64,000 bases of DNA from Pseudonocardia sp. MH-G8 (GTDB lineage: Bacteria > Actinomycetota > Actinomycetes > Mycobacteriales > Pseudonocardiaceae). Numbering within the stretch: the stretch's first letter is position 1; each line of letters begins with the position of its first letter. Location of the stretch: contig NZ_NKYF01000030.1 of NCBI RefSeq assembly GCF_002262885.1, positions 59,396 through 123,395 on the forward strand, read 5' to 3'. Below are positions 1 through 8,789 of the stretch, one piece after another. Position numbers and translations under genes: made by a program. The notes beneath the pieces are model-generated. The model searched no databases. It was not told the DNA's origin and saw nothing but the letters and a program-made list of their open reading frames with translations.

Positions 1-462
1 TGCGCCGGCGCGGGCCTGTCCCTCGCGCTGGCCTGCGACCTGCGGATCGCGGCCGACACGGCGGTCTTCAACACCGCGTTCCTGGGCGCGGGCCTGTCCG
101 GCGACCTCGGCGGGATCTGGTTCGCCACCCGCATCCTCGGCCAGGCACGGGCCCGCGAGCTGTTCCTGCTCCCCGGGCGGCTCCCCGCGCGGGACGCGTG
201 CGCCGCGGGCCTGGTGACCAGGGTGAGCCCCGACGAGTCCTTCGCCGCCGACCTCGCCGCGCTCACCACCCGGCTCGCCGGCGGCGCCCCCCGGGCCGTC
301 CGGGCGATGAAGGACAACCTGCGCGACGCCGACCGGCTACCGCTGGCGGACTACCTCGACGTCGAGAGCGAACGCATGGTCTCGACGTTCCACACCGACG
401 ACGCCCGCGAGGCGGCACACGCGTTCCTCGAGCGCCGCGAGCCGGTCTTCACCGGCAAGTAG
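1..462 (+). CDS. enoyl-CoA hydratase/isomerase family protein (3' part; start lies outside the window)
   Basis: The reading frame is open from the first base of the window and stops with TAG at 460-462, giving the last 153 residues of a crotonase-fold protein. Visible family features are the oxyanion-hole helix region CAGAGLSLALACDLRIAAD, followed by the FNTAFLGAGLSGDLGG stretch and the C-terminal AAHAFLERREPVF helix that packs on the next subunit. Crotonases hydrate or isomerise acyl-CoA thioesters in the cytoplasm. The precise substrate cannot be told from this part. It runs convergently with the hpaD gene, 19 bp away, so it is probably not part of that operon. Confidence 0.85.
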   Translation, partial: CAGAGLSLALACDLRIAADTAVFNTAFLGAGLSGDLGGIWFATRILGQARARELFLLPGRLPARDACAAGLVTRVSPDESFAADLAALTTRLAGGAPRAVRAMKDNLRDADRLPLADYLDVESERMVSTFHTDDAREAAHAFLERREPVFTGK

Positions 463-481
463 TGGCCGCGATCCAGCTCGC

Positions 482-1549
482 TCAGACCTGGCTGCCCAGC
501 TTGAACCCGCGCGGGTCGGCCCCGGCTTCCCCGGGCCGGGTGTAGGAGAACCCGTCCGCCCCGACCGTCACCTCGGCCTCCTCCGCCTCGGTGCGCTCCT
601 GCAGCGGGCGCGGTTCCCCGTCGAGGTCCAGGACCGGCGACGCCTCGGCGTACCACGACGCGACGACGGGGTTGCCCCACCAGTCGCGGCGCTGGTTGTC
701 GTGCACGTCCCAGCGGATCACCGGGTTGTCCGGGTCGCCGGTGTAGTAGTCGTGGGTGTAGATCTCGATGCGGTGCCCGTCGGGGTCGCGCAGGTAGAGG
801 TAGAAGGCGTTGGAGACACCGTGCCGGCCCGGACCGCGCTCGATCATGTCGGAACGGCGCGCCGCGCCCAGGTGGTCGCACAGGTGCAGGATCTGGCTGC
901 GCTCGTGCGTGGCGAAGGCGATGTGGTGCATGCGCGGCCCGTCGCCGCCGGTGAGGGCGATGTCGTGCACCGTGGGCTTGCGGTACAGCCAGGCCGCGTA
1001 CACCGTGCCGTCGGCGTCCTCGATGTCCTCCGACACCTTGAACCCGAGTCCCTCGTAGTAGCGCTGCGCCGCGGGGACGTCGGGTGTCACCACGTTGAAG
1101 TGGTCCAGGCGGCTGATCGCGCCGGCGCCGTGCAGGTCGTAGCGCTGGGTGAGGCGCTCGACGTGCTCGGCGTCGAAGAATAACTCCACGGGGAAGCCCA
1201 GCGGGTCCTCGATCCGGACGGCCTCACCGATCCCCCGGGTCGCGCCGGCCGGCACCCGCTCGACGCGCACCCCCAGATCCCGGTAGTACGCCTCGGCCCG
1301 GTCCACCTCGGCGGGCGAACGCACCCGGTAGGCCAGCCGCGCGCACGCGGCGGTCTCCCCGCGGCGCAGCACGAGCGAGTGGTGCAGGTACTCCTCGAAG
1401 GCGCGCAGGTAGAGCGCGTCGGGCTCCTCGGCGGTGACGACCAGCCCGAGCAGGTCGACGTAGAACCACCTGGCCGCGGCGAGGTCGGTGACCACGAGCT
1501 CGGCGTACGCGCAGCGGATGACATCGGGTGGTCCAGGGGTCACAGCCAT
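482..1549 (-). CDS. hpaD: 3,4-dihydroxyphenylacetate (homoprotocatechuate) 2,3-dioxygenase, type I extradiol
   Basis: The 355-residue protein has two tandem vicinal-oxygen-chelate modules. The iron-binding 2-His-1-carboxylate triad is visible as H150 (LDHFN), H209 (MHHIAF) and E262 (HRIEIYT), with the catalytic second-shell H195 (TVHDIAL). These lie at a constant offset of five residues from H155/H214/E267/H200 of Brevibacterium fuscum HPCD, a close family member. The enzyme opens the ring of homoprotocatechuate to 5-carboxymethyl-2-hydroxymuconate semialdehyde. The ATG at 1549 was chosen because it follows the hpaE stop by 1 bp and starts the conserved region; the longer frame upstream is hpaE sequence in another register. 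It is the last gene of a long leftward operon. Confidence 0.93.
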   Translation of the reverse strand: MAVTPGPPDVIRCAYAELVVTDLAAARWFYVDLLGLVVTAEEPDALYLRAFEEYLHHSLVLRRGETAACARLAYRVRSPAEVDRAEAYYRDLGVRVERVPAGATRGIGEAVRIEDPLGFPVELFFDAEHVERLTQRYDLHGAGAISRLDHFNVVTPDVPAAQRYYEGLGFKVSEDIEDADGTVYAAWLYRKPTVHDIALTGGDGPRMHHIAFATHERSQILHLCDHLGAARRSDMIERGPGRHGVSNAFYLYLRDPDGHRIEIYTHDYYTGDPDNPVIRWDVHDNQRRDWWGNPVVASWYAEASPVLDLDGEPRPLQERTEAEEAEVTVGADGFSYTRPGEAGADPRGFKLGSQV

Positions 1550-1550
1550 G

Positions 1551-3062
1551 TCAGCTCGCTCCGAACCGCGGCGTGTGCACCTCGCCGAGCGTGACGTGCA
1601 CGGCCTGCTCCTCGGTGTAGAAGTCGATCGAGCGGTGGCCACCCTCGTGACCCAGCCCCGACGCCTTCACCCCGCCGAACGGGGTGCGCAGGTCGCGGAC
1701 GTTGTGCGAGTTCAGCCAGACCATCCCGGCCTCGATCGCCTGTGCGACGCGGTGGCCACGGGCGAGGTCGCGGGTCCAGACGTAGCCCGCGAGCCCGTAC
1801 CGGACGTCGTTGGCGAGCGCGACCGCCTCCGCCTCGTCGTCGAACGGGGTGAGCGCCGCGACGGGGCCGAAGATCTCCTCCTGGAAGATCCGCGCCGTCG
1901 GCGGGACGTCGGCGAACACGGTGGGCGCCACGTAGTTGCCCCCGGGCAGGTGCTCGGGACGCCCGCCGCCCGCCACCAGCCGGCCCTCGGTCTTCCCGAT
2001 CTCCACGTACCCCAGCACCCGCTCGTGGTGCTCCGGGTGCACCAGCGCACCGACCTCGGTGCGCGGGTCGTGCGGGTCGCCGACGACGACGTTGCGGGCC
2101 CGCTCGGCGTAGCGCTGCACGAACTCGTCGTAGACGCTGCGCTGCACGAGGATGCGCGAGCCCGCCGTGCAGCGCTCCCCGTTGAGGGAGAACACGCCGA
2201 ACACCGACGAGTCCAGCGCGGCGTCGAGATCGGCGTCGTCGAAGATCACGACCGGGGACTTGCCGCCGAGCTCCATCGACAGCCCCTTGAGGTGCGGGGC
2301 GGCCGCGCGGAAGATCTCCCGGCCGGTCGTGGTCTCGCCGGTGAACGAGATCAGCCGGGTGCCGGGGTGGGCGACGAGCGCGGCGCCCGCCTCCTCGCCG
2401 ATGCCGTTGACCAGGTTGAACACACCCTGCGGCAGGCCGGCCTCGGTGAAGATCTGCGCCCACAGGCTCGCCGAGAGCGGGGTGAACTCGGCCGGCTTGA
2501 GCACCACCGTGCAGCCCGCCGCGATCGCCGGCGCCAGCTTCCAGGACTCCAGCATGAACGGGGTGTTCCACGGCGTGATCAGCCCCGCGACCCCGACCGG
2601 CTTGCGGTTGACGTAGTTGATCTGGCGGCCCGGCACCTTGTAGGCGTCGTCGGTCTGGCCCACGATCAGGTCGGCGAAGAACCGGAAGTTCTCCGCGGCC
2701 CGCTGCGCCTGGCCCAGCGCCTGCGTGATCGGCAGGCCGGTGTCGAACGTCTCGAGGTCGGCGAGCCGGGCGTCCTGCGCCTCCACCAGGTCGGCGATCC
2801 TGTTGAGCACGCGGGCCCGGGCGCGCGGCGCCATCGTCGGCCACGGGCCCTCGGTGAACGCGCGGTGCGCGGCGGACACGGCGGCGTCGACGTCCTCGGC
2901 CTGGCCCGCGGAGGCGGTGGCGTAGGTGCGGTTGGAGACCGGGTCGAGCACCTCGAACGTCGCGCCGCCGACCGAGTCGCGCAGCTCGCCGTCGATGTAG
3001 TGCTGCAGGTGCGTGGGCAGCCCCTCGGGGACGTGCCGGCTCACGGACTGCGTCTGCGTCAT
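1551..3062 (-). CDS. hpaE: 5-carboxymethyl-2-hydroxymuconate semialdehyde dehydrogenase
   Basis: This 503-residue NAD(P)-dependent aldehyde dehydrogenase has the catalytic Cys298 in GERCTAG, the general base Glu264 in MELGGKS and the Rossmann motif SFTGETTTG. Length and motifs match the HpaE/betaine-aldehyde-dehydrogenase group. Lying directly before hpaD, it most likely oxidises the ring-cleavage semialdehyde to 5-carboxymethyl-2-hydroxymuconate. The start ATG (3062-3060) overlaps the TGA of the upstream aldolase-like gene in an ATGA junction, indicating translational coupling. The function within the ALDH superfamily rests on context more than on sequence. Confidence 0.88.
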   Translation of the reverse strand: MTQTQSVSRHVPEGLPTHLQHYIDGELRDSVGGATFEVLDPVSNRTYATASAGQAEDVDAAVSAAHRAFTEGPWPTMAPRARARVLNRIADLVEAQDARLADLETFDTGLPITQALGQAQRAAENFRFFADLIVGQTDDAYKVPGRQINYVNRKPVGVAGLITPWNTPFMLESWKLAPAIAAGCTVVLKPAEFTPLSASLWAQIFTEAGLPQGVFNLVNGIGEEAGAALVAHPGTRLISFTGETTTGREIFRAAAPHLKGLSMELGGKSPVVIFDDADLDAALDSSVFGVFSLNGERCTAGSRILVQRSVYDEFVQRYAERARNVVVGDPHDPRTEVGALVHPEHHERVLGYVEIGKTEGRLVAGGGRPEHLPGGNYVAPTVFADVPPTARIFQEEIFGPVAALTPFDDEAEAVALANDVRYGLAGYVWTRDLARGHRVAQAIEAGMVWLNSHNVRDLRTPFGGVKASGLGHEGGHRSIDFYTEEQAVHVTLGEVHTPRFGAS

Positions 3063-3991
3063 ACGGCGACCTCCACGGGGGTCAGGTACTGATCGGCGGC
3101 CGCGGCGAGCGCGCGGACCTTTTCCTGCCCGCTCTCGGTGAGCGGGATGAGCGGGGACCGGACGTGATCGCTCGTGATCAGCCCCCGCTCCTTCATCAGC
3201 CACTTGGCCGGGGCCGGGTTCGTCTCGACGAACAGCAGGTCCACCAGCGGGTGCACCCCGAAGTGGATCTCGCGGGCCCGCTGCGCGTCGCCCGCGACCG
3301 CCGCCTCGTACATCTGCGCGACGGCGGCCGGGGCGATGTTGGCCAGCGCCGAGACGAAGCCTGCGCCACCCAGCGGCAGGAGCGGCAGGCACAACAGCTC
3401 GATGCCGGACCAGACGAGCAGGTCGGGGCCCGCGGCGTGCAGCACGCGGGAGAAGTGCTCGAAGTCCTTGGTCGTCTCCTTGACCCCGACGAAGTTGTCG
3501 TGGTCGCGGTGGAGGCGCCCGACCGTCTCCGGGGCGATGTCCACGGCGGTGCGCGACGGGACGTTGTAGGCCACGATGGGCAGGTCCGGGAACTCGCGCG
3601 CGACCGTCGAGTACCAGACGTACAGCGCTTCCTGGGTGGGCCGCGCGTAGTACGGGGTGATGACGAGAGCCGCGTCCGCGCCCGCATCCCGGGCCGCCGC
3701 GGTCAGTTCCAGGGTCTCGGCGAGCTTCGCCGAACCGGTGCCCGGCAGGAACGGCACGCGGTCGCCGATCTCGGCGGCGACGGTGCGGATGCCCTCCGCG
3801 CGCTCGGCGATCGACTGCGCCGACGGCTCGCCCGTCGAGCCGCCGAGCGAGATGCCGTGCGAACCCGCGGCGAGCTGCCAGCGCACGAGGGTGCGCAGGG
3901 CCTCGTGGTCCACGTCCCCCGCGTCGGTGAACGGGGTGACCAGCGGGGCGATCGAACCGCGGATCTGCGCGGGGTCGGAACGGAATCTCAT
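3059..3991 (-). CDS. DapA/N-acetylneuraminate lyase family aldolase in the homoprotocatechuate operon
   Basis: The 310-residue protein is a class I aldolase of the dihydrodipicolinate synthase fold. It shows the substrate-binding GGSTGE loop, the catalytic Tyr142 (VAYNVPS) and the Schiff-base Lys171 (VGVKETTK). A clear ribosome site (AGAAAGGA) precedes the ATG at 3991, which overlaps the GntR stop as ATGA. No HpaI-type metal aldolase is seen in this operon. A DapA-like enzyme could cleave the terminal 2-oxo-4-hydroxy-heptanedioate to pyruvate and succinic semialdehyde, but that role is inferred from position alone. A plain dihydrodipicolinate synthase is less likely, because no lysine biosynthesis genes are nearby. 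Confidence 0.8.
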   Translation of the reverse strand: MRFRSDPAQIRGSIAPLVTPFTDAGDVDHEALRTLVRWQLAAGSHGISLGGSTGEPSAQSIAERAEGIRTVAAEIGDRVPFLPGTGSAKLAETLELTAAARDAGADAALVITPYYARPTQEALYVWYSTVAREFPDLPIVAYNVPSRTAVDIAPETVGRLHRDHDNFVGVKETTKDFEHFSRVLHAAGPDLLVWSGIELLCLPLLPLGGAGFVSALANIAPAAVAQMYEAAVAGDAQRAREIHFGVHPLVDLLFVETNPAPAKWLMKERGLITSDHVRSPLIPLTESGQEKVRALAAAADQYLTPVEVAV

Positions 3992-4659
3992 GCTGATCCT
4001 TTCTGGCTGTCCAGGACGGCACGCACCGTGGCCTCGCGGTGGCCGCGGGCGGCGGCCTCGATCTCGGCCGGGGCCGCGCCGCGCACGACGAGGTCCAGGA
4101 GCGCGTCGTGCTCGCGCACCGACTCCGCCGCGCGGTCGGGCACGAACGAGAACACCGACGACCGCAGGCCCGACACCCGCGCCCACCCGCGCTCGACGAG
4201 GTCGAGCAGGTGCGGGTTCGGGCACGGGTCGGTGAGCACGCGGTGGAACTGCTGGTTGAGTCGGCTGTGACGCAGCGGGTCGAGGTCGTCGAGCCCGTCA
4301 CGCATGGCGTCGTTCAGGCGGCGCGCCTCGGCGAGGGCGCCGTCCGGGAGGTGCGCGGCGGCCATCCCGGTGGCCGCGCCCTCGACCACGGCGAGCGTCT
4401 CCACCGCCCAGCGGTACTCGACGGGGTCCAGCCCGCGGACCGTGGCGCCGACGTTGCGCACGACCTCGACGAGGTTCTCCGCCTCCAGGCGGCGGACCGC
4501 CTCGCGCACCGGCACTGTCGAGACCCCGAGCTCCTTGCCCAGCACGCCCAGCACCAGGCGGTACCCCGGGGTGTAGGCCCCGCTCCGGATGCGTTCGCGG
4601 ATGAGGTCGTAGGCGAGGTCGACCTTGGAGACGGGCGGGGCCACGGAGGGGGACGTCAC
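3988..4659 (-). CDS. GntR-family (FadR/FCD type) transcriptional regulator
   Basis: The 223-residue protein has an N-terminal winged helix (about residues 10-75, with the motif VPVREAVRRLEAENLV) and an all-helical FCD effector domain (about 90-215). FCD regulators of catabolic operons usually sense the substrate or an intermediate. The GTG start at 4659 overlaps the TGA of the upstream gene by 4 bp (GTGA), and the protein's own TGA overlaps the next ATG, so the regulator is translated inside the operon it probably controls. I see no separate promoter for it. Confidence 0.87.
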   Translation of the reverse strand: MTSPSVAPPVSKVDLAYDLIRERIRSGAYTPGYRLVLGVLGKELGVSTVPVREAVRRLEAENLVEVVRNVGATVRGLDPVEYRWAVETLAVVEGAATGMAAAHLPDGALAEARRLNDAMRDGLDDLDPLRHSRLNQQFHRVLTDPCPNPHLLDLVERGWARVSGLRSSVFSFVPDRAAESVREHDALLDLVVRGAAPAEIEAAARGHREATVRAVLDSQKGSA

Positions 4660-6116
4660 GACGGGCCCTGATCGGCGTCGTACCGCTCGCGCCACGGCCC
4701 CGACAGCGGGTAGAGCCCCTGCAGCCCGGCGCCCTCGGCCACCCGGGCGGCGATCCACTCCTCCTCGCGCTCCTGCTGCTCGGCGGCGGCGAGCACCTCC
4801 TCGACCAGGCCCGGCGGGATCACCACGACCCCGTCGTCGTCGGCCACGATCACGTCGCCGACCTGCACCGTGGCTCCCCCGCAGGCGATGGTGACGTCGC
4901 CCTCCCACGGGACGTGGCGCCTGCCCAGCACCGCCGGGTGCTGCCCGGAGGTGTAGACCGGGATGTCGATCGCGGCGACGGCGACCGCGTCCCGGGCGGC
5001 GCCGTCGGTGATGATCCCGGCGGCGCCGCGCACCTGCGCGCGCAGCGCGAGGATGTCGCCGAGCGTGCCGGCCGTGGGGTCCCGGCGGGCCTCCATCACG
5101 AGGACCTCCCCCGGTCCGATCGAGTCCACCGCCCGCTTCTGCGCGTTGTAGCCGCCCCCGTGTGCGGCGAACAGGTCGGGCCGGAACGGGACGTAGCGCA
5201 GCGTGCGAGCGGTGCCGACCAGCCGCCGCCCCGGGACCAGCGGCCGCACCCCGTCGATGCTCGCGTCGTCGAAGCCGCGCCTGCGCAGCTGCACCGACAG
5301 CGTCGCGACGGCGACGTGGTGCAACCGCTCGCGGAACTCGGGCGACAGCCCGGGTGGCCCGGACGGTGGCGTGCCCCAGGCGTCGGCGCGCACCGCGTCG
5401 TCGACGTGCGCGGGCGAACCCCACGGGGCCAGCGGCGGGCCCTCGACGACCGACGTGCGCAGCCGTCCGGTGCTGCGGGTGCCGTCGACCGTGCCGACCT
5501 CCACCTCGACCACCTGCCCCGGCTGTGCCACGGACGCTCCGGCGGGCGTGCCGGTGAGGACGACGTCGCCCTCCTCGAGCGTGAGCATCCGCGACAGGTC
5601 GGCCACCAGGTGGCCGAAGTCGAACAGCAGCGTGGCGCTCGTGTCGTCCTGAACGAGCTCGCCGTCCAGCCAGGTGCGGATCCGCAGGCCGGCGGGGTCC
5701 AGCCCGGCCGCGGGCAGGAGCTCGGGCCCGAGCGGCGTGTAGCCGTCACCGCCCTTGGAGCGCACGTTCGAGCCCCGGTCGGCGGTGCGCAGGTCCTGCA
5801 GGCCCAGGTCGTTCGCCGCCGTCACCCAGCCCACGTGCGCCCAGCCGTCCTCCGGCCGCACGTGCCGGGCCGGGGTGCCGATGACGAGCGCGATCTCGCC
5901 CTCGAACGCCAGCAGCTCGGTGCCCCCGGGCTTCTCCACGCTGCCGGACCCCGTCAGGGAGGAGGACGGCTTCAGGAAGTACGACGCCGCTGCCGGCGTC
6001 CGCCCGCGCTGGGCGGCGCGCGAGGGGTAGTTGAGGTGGACCGCGACGACCTTCCCCGGCCGCCTGCCCAGCGTTGCGGTCACCGCGTCCGGTGCCCCGG
6101 GCTCAGGTGTGGGCAT
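4656..6116 (-). CDS. fused FAH-family isomerase/decarboxylase and RraA-like aldolase/decarboxylase
   Basis: The 486-residue protein joins two enzyme folds. Residues about 20-225 are a fumarylacetoacetate-hydrolase fold as in HpaG, with metal-binding acids in FEGEIALVIG and AANDLGLQD and the VLTGTPAGAS signature. Residues about 265-480 are an RraA-like fold with the GAAGIITDGAARD segment, whose Arg-Asp pair is the active-site signature of HMG/CHA aldolases and related decarboxylases. Enterobacterial HpaG uses two FAH modules for decarboxylation and isomerisation of 5-oxopent-3-ene-1,2,5-tricarboxylate. Here the second module is replaced by RraA. The RraA half may decarboxylate or may be a pyruvate-forming aldolase; this cannot be settled from sequence. 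No HpaF or HpaH gene is visible nearby. Confidence 0.82.
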   Translation of the reverse strand: MPTPEPGAPDAVTATLGRRPGKVVAVHLNYPSRAAQRGRTPAAASYFLKPSSSLTGSGSVEKPGGTELLAFEGEIALVIGTPARHVRPEDGWAHVGWVTAANDLGLQDLRTADRGSNVRSKGGDGYTPLGPELLPAAGLDPAGLRIRTWLDGELVQDDTSATLLFDFGHLVADLSRMLTLEEGDVVLTGTPAGASVAQPGQVVEVEVGTVDGTRSTGRLRTSVVEGPPLAPWGSPAHVDDAVRADAWGTPPSGPPGLSPEFRERLHHVAVATLSVQLRRRGFDDASIDGVRPLVPGRRLVGTARTLRYVPFRPDLFAAHGGGYNAQKRAVDSIGPGEVLVMEARRDPTAGTLGDILALRAQVRGAAGIITDGAARDAVAVAAIDIPVYTSGQHPAVLGRRHVPWEGDVTIACGGATVQVGDVIVADDDGVVVIPPGLVEEVLAAAEQQEREEEWIAARVAEGAGLQGLYPLSGPWRERYDADQGPS

Positions 6117-6142
6117 GCGAGTTCCTCTCTCAGCCGTGTCGT

Positions 6143-7546
6143 CTACGGGATCGTATATCTTCTAGTGTTCGATCGCGACCCGCCCGCTCGCTCGAGGAGC
6201 GTGGCTCCCACCTCCTGTTCGGCCTGGTTCTCCACCCCGAGGTCTATGCCGGTCCGGTCACGCAGGAGCGCGGTGGCCGCGACCGCGAGCACGAACATGC
6301 CGAGCAGGTACACCCCCACCGCGTGGACGCTCCCGGTCGACTGCACGAGTGCGGTGGCGATTGTCGGGGCGAACGCACCGCCCAGGACGGCGCCGAGCGC
6401 GTACGAGATCGCCACCCCGGAGAAGCGCACCGACGCGGGGAAGATCTCCGAGTACCACGCGGCCTGCGGGCCGTAGGCCAGTCCGAGCCCGAACGTGAAC
6501 AGCGCGAGCCCGAGGAACAGCAGCCCGGCGTCGCCCGAGTCCACCAGCAGGAACATCGGGAAGACGGTCACGATGAGGCTGCCGTAGCCGATGAGGTAGG
6601 TCCGCTTGCGGCCGATGCGGTCGGCGAGGTACCCGGACAGGTAGGTGGTCAGCGCCCACAGGGCCGCGGCACCGGTGATGGCCAGCAGGACCGGGGTGCG
6701 CTCGAGACCGACCGGCCCGTCGGGGTCGGTGGCATAGCTGATCACGAACCCGCCGGTGGTCATGTAGCCGGCCGCGTTGTTGCCCGCGAAGACCAGGGCC
6801 GCCAGCACCACGAGCAGCCAGTGCTTGCGGAACAGCTCCACGACGGGCACCTTCGTCCGCTGTTGCCGCGCAGCCATCTCGGCGAAGACGGGGCTCTCGT
6901 CCACCGATCGGCGCACGACGTACCCGACGCCGACCAGGACGACGCTGAGCAGGAACGGCACCCGCCAGCCCCATTCCAGGAAGGCCGGGCCCGGCGCGAT
7001 CACGCCCGTCATGAGCGCGGTCACGCCGGAAGCGAGCAGCATCCCCAGCGGCACCCCGAGCTGCGGGAACGCCCCGGCACGGCCCCTGCGGTCGCGTGGG
7101 GCGTGCTCGACGGCCATCAGCACGGCGCCGCCCCACTCCCCGCCCGCCGAGACGCCCTGCAGGATGCGCAGGACGAGCAGCAGGACGGGCGCGAGCACAC
7201 CCGCCGTCTCGTAGGTGGGCAGCAGGCCGATGAGGCTGGTCGTGCCGCCCATGAGCAGCAGCGTGAGCACGAGCATCGCGCGCCGCCCGATCCGGTCGCC
7301 GAAGTGCCCGGCGAGGAACGCGCCGAGCGGGCGGAAGACGAAGCTGATCCCGACGGTCGCGAACGACAGCAGCAGCCCGATCTCCGCGCCGGCCGGGGCG
7401 AAGAACAGCTGGGAGAACACGAGACCCGCGGCCGTGCCGTAGATGAAGAAGTCGTACCACTCGATCGTCGTGCCGACGACGGTCGCCATGGCGACCCGCC
7501 GCTGGGTGGCTGCCGCGCTGCGCGCAGGCGCCTGTGCACTGGTCAT
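6143..7546 (-). CDS. MFS transporter, metabolite:H+ symporter (MHS/ShiA-like) type
   Basis: The 467-residue protein has twelve predicted membrane segments. It opens with the MHS-family pattern VVGTTIEWYDFFIYGTAAGL and has the loop motif GHFGDRIGRRAML between helices 2 and 3, repeated in degenerate form (YLADRIGRKRTY) in the second half. MHS transporters import organic acids such as shikimate, 4-methylmuconolactone or aromatic acids with protons. Its place in the homoprotocatechuate operon suggests uptake of a phenylacetate-type acid. The next gene starts 26 bp downstream. The C-terminal 30 residues are polar and cytoplasmic. Confidence 0.88.
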   Translation of the reverse strand: MTSAQAPARSAAATQRRVAMATVVGTTIEWYDFFIYGTAAGLVFSQLFFAPAGAEIGLLLSFATVGISFVFRPLGAFLAGHFGDRIGRRAMLVLTLLLMGGTTSLIGLLPTYETAGVLAPVLLLVLRILQGVSAGGEWGGAVLMAVEHAPRDRRGRAGAFPQLGVPLGMLLASGVTALMTGVIAPGPAFLEWGWRVPFLLSVVLVGVGYVVRRSVDESPVFAEMAARQQRTKVPVVELFRKHWLLVVLAALVFAGNNAAGYMTTGGFVISYATDPDGPVGLERTPVLLAITGAAALWALTTYLSGYLADRIGRKRTYLIGYGSLIVTVFPMFLLVDSGDAGLLFLGLALFTFGLGLAYGPQAAWYSEIFPASVRFSGVAISYALGAVLGGAFAPTIATALVQSTGSVHAVGVYLLGMFVLAVAATALLRDRTGIDLGVENQAEQEVGATLLERAGGSRSNTRRYTIP

Positions 7547-7568
7547 GTCGGTTCCTCGGGTGCGTGGG

Positions 7569-8768
7569 TCAGGAGTCCCAGGTGACGGGGAGGGTGGTCA
7601 GGCCGCGGAAGACCCAGCCGTGCCAGGCCTCGGCGCGGCGGGGGTCGGTGCGCAGGCCGGGCAGGTGCGCGTGGAGCAGCGGCACCGCGATCTCGCCGAT
7701 GGACATCCGGGCGGCCCAGTGCCCCGCGCACAGGTGCACGCCGCTGCCGAACCCGAGGTGCGGCTGCCTCGGGCGCGAGATGTCGAAGGCGTCGGGCCGC
7801 TCGAAGACGGTGGCGTCCCGGTTCGCCGCGGCCACGACCACGCCGAGCGGCGCACCCGCCGGGAGCGGCACGCCCTGCAGCGCCACCGGGCGCGTCGTCT
7901 CCCGCGGGTACATCCCGATGGGCGCGAGCCAGCGCACGGTCTCCTCGAAGACCGCGGGCCACAGCGCCGGGTCGGCGAGCACGCGGTCGCGCTGGTCCGG
8001 GTATCGGGAGAGCGCCCACACAGCCCCCGTCACGACGTGCTGCGGCTCGTTCATGCCGCCGGAGATCGTCAGCTTCACGTTCGCGGCGACGTCGGAGAGC
8101 GGGAGCCCGCCGTGGGCCAGCGCCGAGGTGATCGTGTCGTCGGGGTGCGCGCGGTAGTGCGGGACCAGCTCGTCGAGCAGCGCGTCGACCTCGCTGCGGG
8201 CGGCGTCGCACTGCCGCCAGATCTCGGGGTCGTCGTGCAGGTTGCCGGTGCCGGCGATGAACGCGTGCGACCACCGCTGCATGTCCGCGACGCCGGCGCC
8301 CTTCAGACCGAGGAGGTCGATGAGGTTCTGCGCCGCGACCGGACCGGCGTAGTCCCGGTTCAGGTCGGCCTCGTCCGGGCCGCGCCCGTGCAGGACCTCC
8401 AGGTGGGTGCGCGCGTTGCGGTCGAACACCGGCACCCACCGCGCGCGCAGGGTCTTCGGCCGCAGCACGGGGTTGACCGCCCGCCGCTCGCAGGCGTGCG
8501 CGGGATCGTCCTTGCGCAGCATCGGCGGGGCCCCGAGTGCCCGGGCCAGCGTGGCAGCGCCGCCGCTCACGTTCGCGCTGAACGTCTCCTGGTCCTCCTC
8601 CACGGCGCGGCAGGCCGCGGAGGACGTGACGAGGTAGCGGCGCAGCGGTGGCACCCACGCCACCGGTGACTCGGCGAGCAAGCGCCGGTAGGTGGGATGG
8701 GGGTCGGCGGACATCGCCGCCGGGTCGACCCAGTCGGCCGTCGGGACGGTGGATGACGTCGTTGTCAT
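7569..8768 (-). CDS. cytochrome P450 (GcoA/CYP116-like), copy 1
   Basis: The 399-residue P450 has the haem loop FGSGVHLCAG (proximal Cys347), the K-helix EETVR and the C-terminal FRGLTTLPVTW typical of the guaiacol O-demethylase GcoA group. The I-helix reads SGGMNEPQ, so the usual acid-alcohol pair (AGxxT) is absent, as in GcoA (GAMQEP). It resembles the second P450 at 10365-11555 along its whole length. Between the two lie a ferredoxin and a reductase that presumably supply electrons. Likely reactions are aromatic O-dealkylation or hydroxylation giving a catechol for HpaD. That is an inference from family and position. Confidence 0.88.
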   Translation of the reverse strand: MTTTSSTVPTADWVDPAAMSADPHPTYRRLLAESPVAWVPPLRRYLVTSSAACRAVEEDQETFSANVSGGAATLARALGAPPMLRKDDPAHACERRAVNPVLRPKTLRARWVPVFDRNARTHLEVLHGRGPDEADLNRDYAGPVAAQNLIDLLGLKGAGVADMQRWSHAFIAGTGNLHDDPEIWRQCDAARSEVDALLDELVPHYRAHPDDTITSALAHGGLPLSDVAANVKLTISGGMNEPQHVVTGAVWALSRYPDQRDRVLADPALWPAVFEETVRWLAPIGMYPRETTRPVALQGVPLPAGAPLGVVVAAANRDATVFERPDAFDISRPRQPHLGFGSGVHLCAGHWAARMSIGEIAVPLLHAHLPGLRTDPRRAEAWHGWVFRGLTTLPVTWDS

Positions 8769-8789
8769 GGGGCTCCTTCGGTGATCCGG

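Noticed and set aside
3988..5424. Long N-terminal extension of the GntR regulator
   Set aside because: The extension reads through the FAH-RraA gene in a wrong frame; the GTG at 4659 gives a normal-length FCD regulator and a 4-bp overlap.
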